A stretch of 64,000 bases of DNA from Gossypium raimondii (lineage: Eukaryota > Streptophyta > Magnoliopsida > Malvales > Malvaceae), in NCBI RefSeq assembly GCF_025698545.1, contig NC_068569.1, positions 7,688,001 to 7,752,000 on the forward strand, given 5' to 3'. Position 1 is the first letter of the stretch. Each line of letters opens with the position of its first letter. The translations under genes were made by a program, and so were the position numbers. This document shows positions 61,066 to 64,000 of the stretch, piece by piece. Below the pieces are notes generated by a model. It made no database searches. It was not told where the DNA came from and saw only the letters and a list, made by a program, of their open reading frames with translations.

Positions 61066-61621
61066 CATCAACAATTATTTTTTTAGTTCACTTCATCAGT
61101 ATTCTCATCATATGAATCATTGTTAATTAGTGAATTGACTCGAATAAAACCTGGATCTCACTGGATTGATCATTTCAGTTTTAATAACGATGTTAAAAGC
61201 AAATTTCGGTTCAGTCTTTCCAAATTTAAACTACAGAGATAAGTTTAAAGTATTAATAAAGAAGTCAATACATTATTGTACAAAACCGAGTTATTTCTTT
61301 AAACAATAATATTTTATCAAACAAGGTTGACTTTGTTAAAGCTCTAAACTAAAATGAGCTAAGCTACCAAAAAGAAAAAGAATAAAAAAAAAAAAAGAAA
61401 CTGCAAATGTGTTCAAAAAAGGTTGAAGTAACGCAATCTTTTTAGTGAAAATACACTACAATTCGTAAAGCTCAAAATTGCCACATCGAGCACAAGAAGA
61501 AAGCTGGTTACGTGCAGATAAATACTTGATCACTCCCCCCTTCCTTGCCTTGAATACTCTATAAGGACTAGTTGTCCAGTCGTCTTGTTGGAACAAGCTA
61601 TATCTGTAAGCTGCTCCATAT
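61066..61621. other. Convergent gap between ZIFL and eIF3i genes
   Basis: This contains the 3' leaders of both genes. An A-rich run lies at 61371-61400. The frame at 61456-61773 overlaps the last eIF3i exon and is not separate. Confidence 0.6.
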
Positions 61622-64000
61622 TTATATTTTGATGTTGAAGTAATCCGGGTCAAAATGGTGTAATCGAACATAACCATCCTCACCACCGCTCGAGAAACTA
61701 CAAGTTCAAAAGACAGAGACTTGTAAAAATGACTGAAGACTGGGCAAATACAAAATAGAGGGAAATAGTGCAAGTGAGCTATACATGCAAGTTGTGAAAA
61801 CTATAAAAAAGCACAATTTGCCTCTTACCTCTTCCCATCAGGGTTAAAAGCCAAGGCATTTATGGGCCCAAAATGACCTTTTACACCTCCAATTTCTTCT
61901 TGAAGAATCTACCAAGGCAACCAAACAATTCGATAAAAAGGGAAACAAAATTGCAAAAATAACAAATCTTCACCTCATAAAGAAACATTCTTTTGATAAA
62001 CATAAAACTAACCTTGTCAAAGAATTTAGCTTCGAACTTCCCAGCACGATGATCTGTCGTTGTGACAGCTGATGCATCCTGACCACCTCCAAGCACCACC
62101 TAGATGGAGAAAAGGCATTCAGAAAGATTAGAGTGAGATGTAATTATTGAGGCAAATAGAAATATTCGTGAGTTTGAATGCAGATTACTAGATCAGTTGT
62201 TCGCCCACTTACTATAACCAACTAAATCCAGACAATTGAACATAAGCATTTGACGATAAAATGAATAATTTTTCCATGCTTGAGGTGCATTACAATATTA
62301 GACACCTTTAAGCCTTAGTGCTAGAAGTTTAAATGTTTCAAGTCCAGAAGTTATTACAATACTAAGAAACGAGATACTGAACTTCAAGAACTAGAAAAAG
62401 GCTATGTCAGATTTTTAATGCAGCCAACTAAGGAAAGATGCAGTTAGGGGCAAAGGGAATTGCATACAAGTTATGCTGCTCATATTTGTTCATACTTACA
62501 TGGTCGAGAAGTGGAGACATAGCAACAGCATTGACTGGACGTTCAGTAACATAGGTCTTGATAAGAGTCAACGTTCTTGTGTCCCATAGCTAAACATTTA
62601 CAGAAAAATGTAAGAAGAATCAGGCAGAGGAAATTTTAGCCAAAGAATAAAGAATCTGGGGTTATTTCAGAAAATAGCCACAAATGCTCAAAAAACTTGT
62701 GAGGTTAATAAGATGCATCACCTTGGCAGATTTATCTAAGGAACCGGTAAGGAAGTGTGAACCGTCTGCAGATTTTGTAAGTGATGTTATTGTCTTTTTG
62801 TGACCCGATTCCTTGTCAGCCTCCCTAAGTAGTTTTCCAGTCTAGAAGACAACATCGACAAATCCAACCCGAAAGATAAGATCATTTCCGATGTACAGAT
62901 TAATAAAGGAACATGACAGAGGATATTGAAGAAAGATAATTAAAAAATAAGAAAAGATCTAGTTTGAAGAATATCAAGAAGTGAAAACAAAGTATTACAT
63001 CAGAATATTTTCAATGTTGAAGACAAACCGATCAATTGTGCAACATTATAGAACAAAAATAGCTTCCGTGCTCACAAAAAGAACTATTCATATCTGACAG
63101 CAATTTACCTCAGAATCCCATATACGAATTACAGCATCTTCTCCAGCACTAACGATAGTCCTATTGAGGGGTCCCCAAACAGCTCTGTTTATTCTACCTT
63201 GAGGGCCCTTGATGACAAGCTCAGACTCCTCAGTCTCTGCATAGTTATTTCATAACGTAATGAACCAGAATATAGACATCAAAGAAATCAGCAGACTAAT
63301 ACTCTAAGTAAATTTTTATGAAAGAGAAAGAAAAACAAATAAGTAGATTGACAGACTGTTACAAATACATTATACATTCTACTGTCAATAACTTATTACC
63401 CTGTTTCACTCCCGAACCTGATTATATTCATTACTTTAACAAATGACTCCCAATTATTGCATAATAATTATTTTATCATTTTTGTGAGAACCACGCACAA
63501 AAAAAAGTGCATATTTTTTTCTTTAACAATATTTGATCTTCTACATTGTAACTAGCTTCAACATCTCACTCAAAAGTTCAAAATCCCTACCTAAATATAT
63601 AAATACAAAATTTAACAAACTGAGCAGCAATCACTTAGAGAGAGAGAGAGAGATAAGAACTTTAAGCTTACGTTCAGTTGGGTCTCTAGCAATGCGTTTA
63701 ACGTGAATAGCGGAAGTCAATTCCATGAAAGGATCCGTAGTAATTACAGCTAGTTTATCCCCTACAGAGAAATCCACCGACCTCGCAGGAGAACCGAAAT
63801 TGAAAGTATATAATTGAGCTCCCGTCTGAACATTCCACAGCTTCACAGTTTGATCGGCACTTCCCGTAATAAGCCTCATCGAATCCCCTACAAGTTTTGA
63901 GGGAGGGGACTAAAAATTGGAACTTCAAGTTTAAAAACTAAAATAAAATAAATAAAGAACAAAAAGAACTTACTTGAGACGTCGCAAGACCAAACGGCGC
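61622..64000 (-). CDS. EIF3I: Translation initiation factor eIF3 subunit I (WD40), N terminus cut by the window edge
   Basis: Eight exons in coding order: 64000-63974 (partial), 63887-63672, 63236-63109, 62841-62722, 62589-62500, 62099-62013, 61908-61829, 61697-61622. They give about 274 C-terminal residues of a family near 326 long; roughly 50 are outside the window. The protein is a WD40 propeller: GAVWSCDVSRDSMRLITGSA and DQTVKLW, then GRINRAVWGPL ... AGEDAVIRIWD, SGHKKTITSLTKSADGSHFL ... KLWDTRT, the VVLGGGQDASAVTTTDHRAG segment, GHFGPINALAFNPDGKSFSS, and the end GGEDGYVRLHHFDPDYFNIK. Each is diagnostic of eIF3i (TRIP-1). eIF3i is a subunit of the eIF3 complex that brings mRNA to the 40S ribosome. 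All borders keep frame. Confidence 0.94.

Noticed and set aside
1..64000. CRISPR arrays, operons, phage or plasmid genes
   Set aside because: Nothing of the kind is present; split genes show plant nuclear DNA.

Overview
The window reads as nuclear DNA of a dicot plant. Genes are split by short AT-rich introns with GT..AG borders, the proteins are plant-specific families or plant versions of eukaryotic ones, and the space between genes is AT-rich and full of small inverted-repeat elements and tRNA-derived short repeats. The repeat style and the proteins resemble Malvaceae (cotton-like) genomes; that assignment is from memory of such sequences and is only moderately certain.

Layout. 1-346 (+) is the 3' end of an NDR1/HIN1-like LEA_2 gene. 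4395-6233 (-) is an intronless EIN3/EIL ethylene transcription factor with a 5'-leader intron. 11897-14784 (-) is a six-exon secreted LRR protein of the LRR1/SERK-ectodomain type. About 15.1-28.4 kb is gene-poor, AT-rich and repeat-filled. 29640-34896 (+) is a 22-coding-exon AGO4-clade Argonaute. 35218-35789 (-) is a broken early-nodulin-like (lamin-like) phytocyanin gene. 39149-45251 (-) is a 14-exon LARP1. 45.6-48.2 kb is AT-rich spacer. 49987-51498 (-) is a UBA2-type double-RRM protein whose 3' leader appears to be spliced. 52269-54106 is a Mutator-like element carrying a decayed plant-mobile-domain (PMD) gene. 56266-61065 (+) is a 17-exon ZIFL-type MFS transporter. 61622-64000 (-) is the 3' part of the eIF3i WD40 gene, running off the right edge. 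I rebuilt exon borders by hand from splice signals, reading-frame continuity and family similarity; for the six complete multi-exon or intronless genes the exons add up to an exact multiple of three with one final stop.

The genes have no shared pathway. Several act on RNA (AGO4 in RNA-directed DNA methylation, LARP1 in mRNA and translation control, UBA2 in RNA binding, eIF3i in translation initiation), but they are independent eukaryotic genes and nothing points to co-regulation. I found no clearly new biological system. The observations most worth a second look are the MULE with a perfect 9-bp target duplication, a decayed PMD gene and a nested insertion; the phytocyanin gene with an ATG-to-ACG start change plus a deletion; a duplicated and half-destroyed 3' splice site in the last AGO4 intron; a heptad-coding 21-bp repeat; a splice donor directly after the UBA2 stop codon; and three small elements with target-site duplications.
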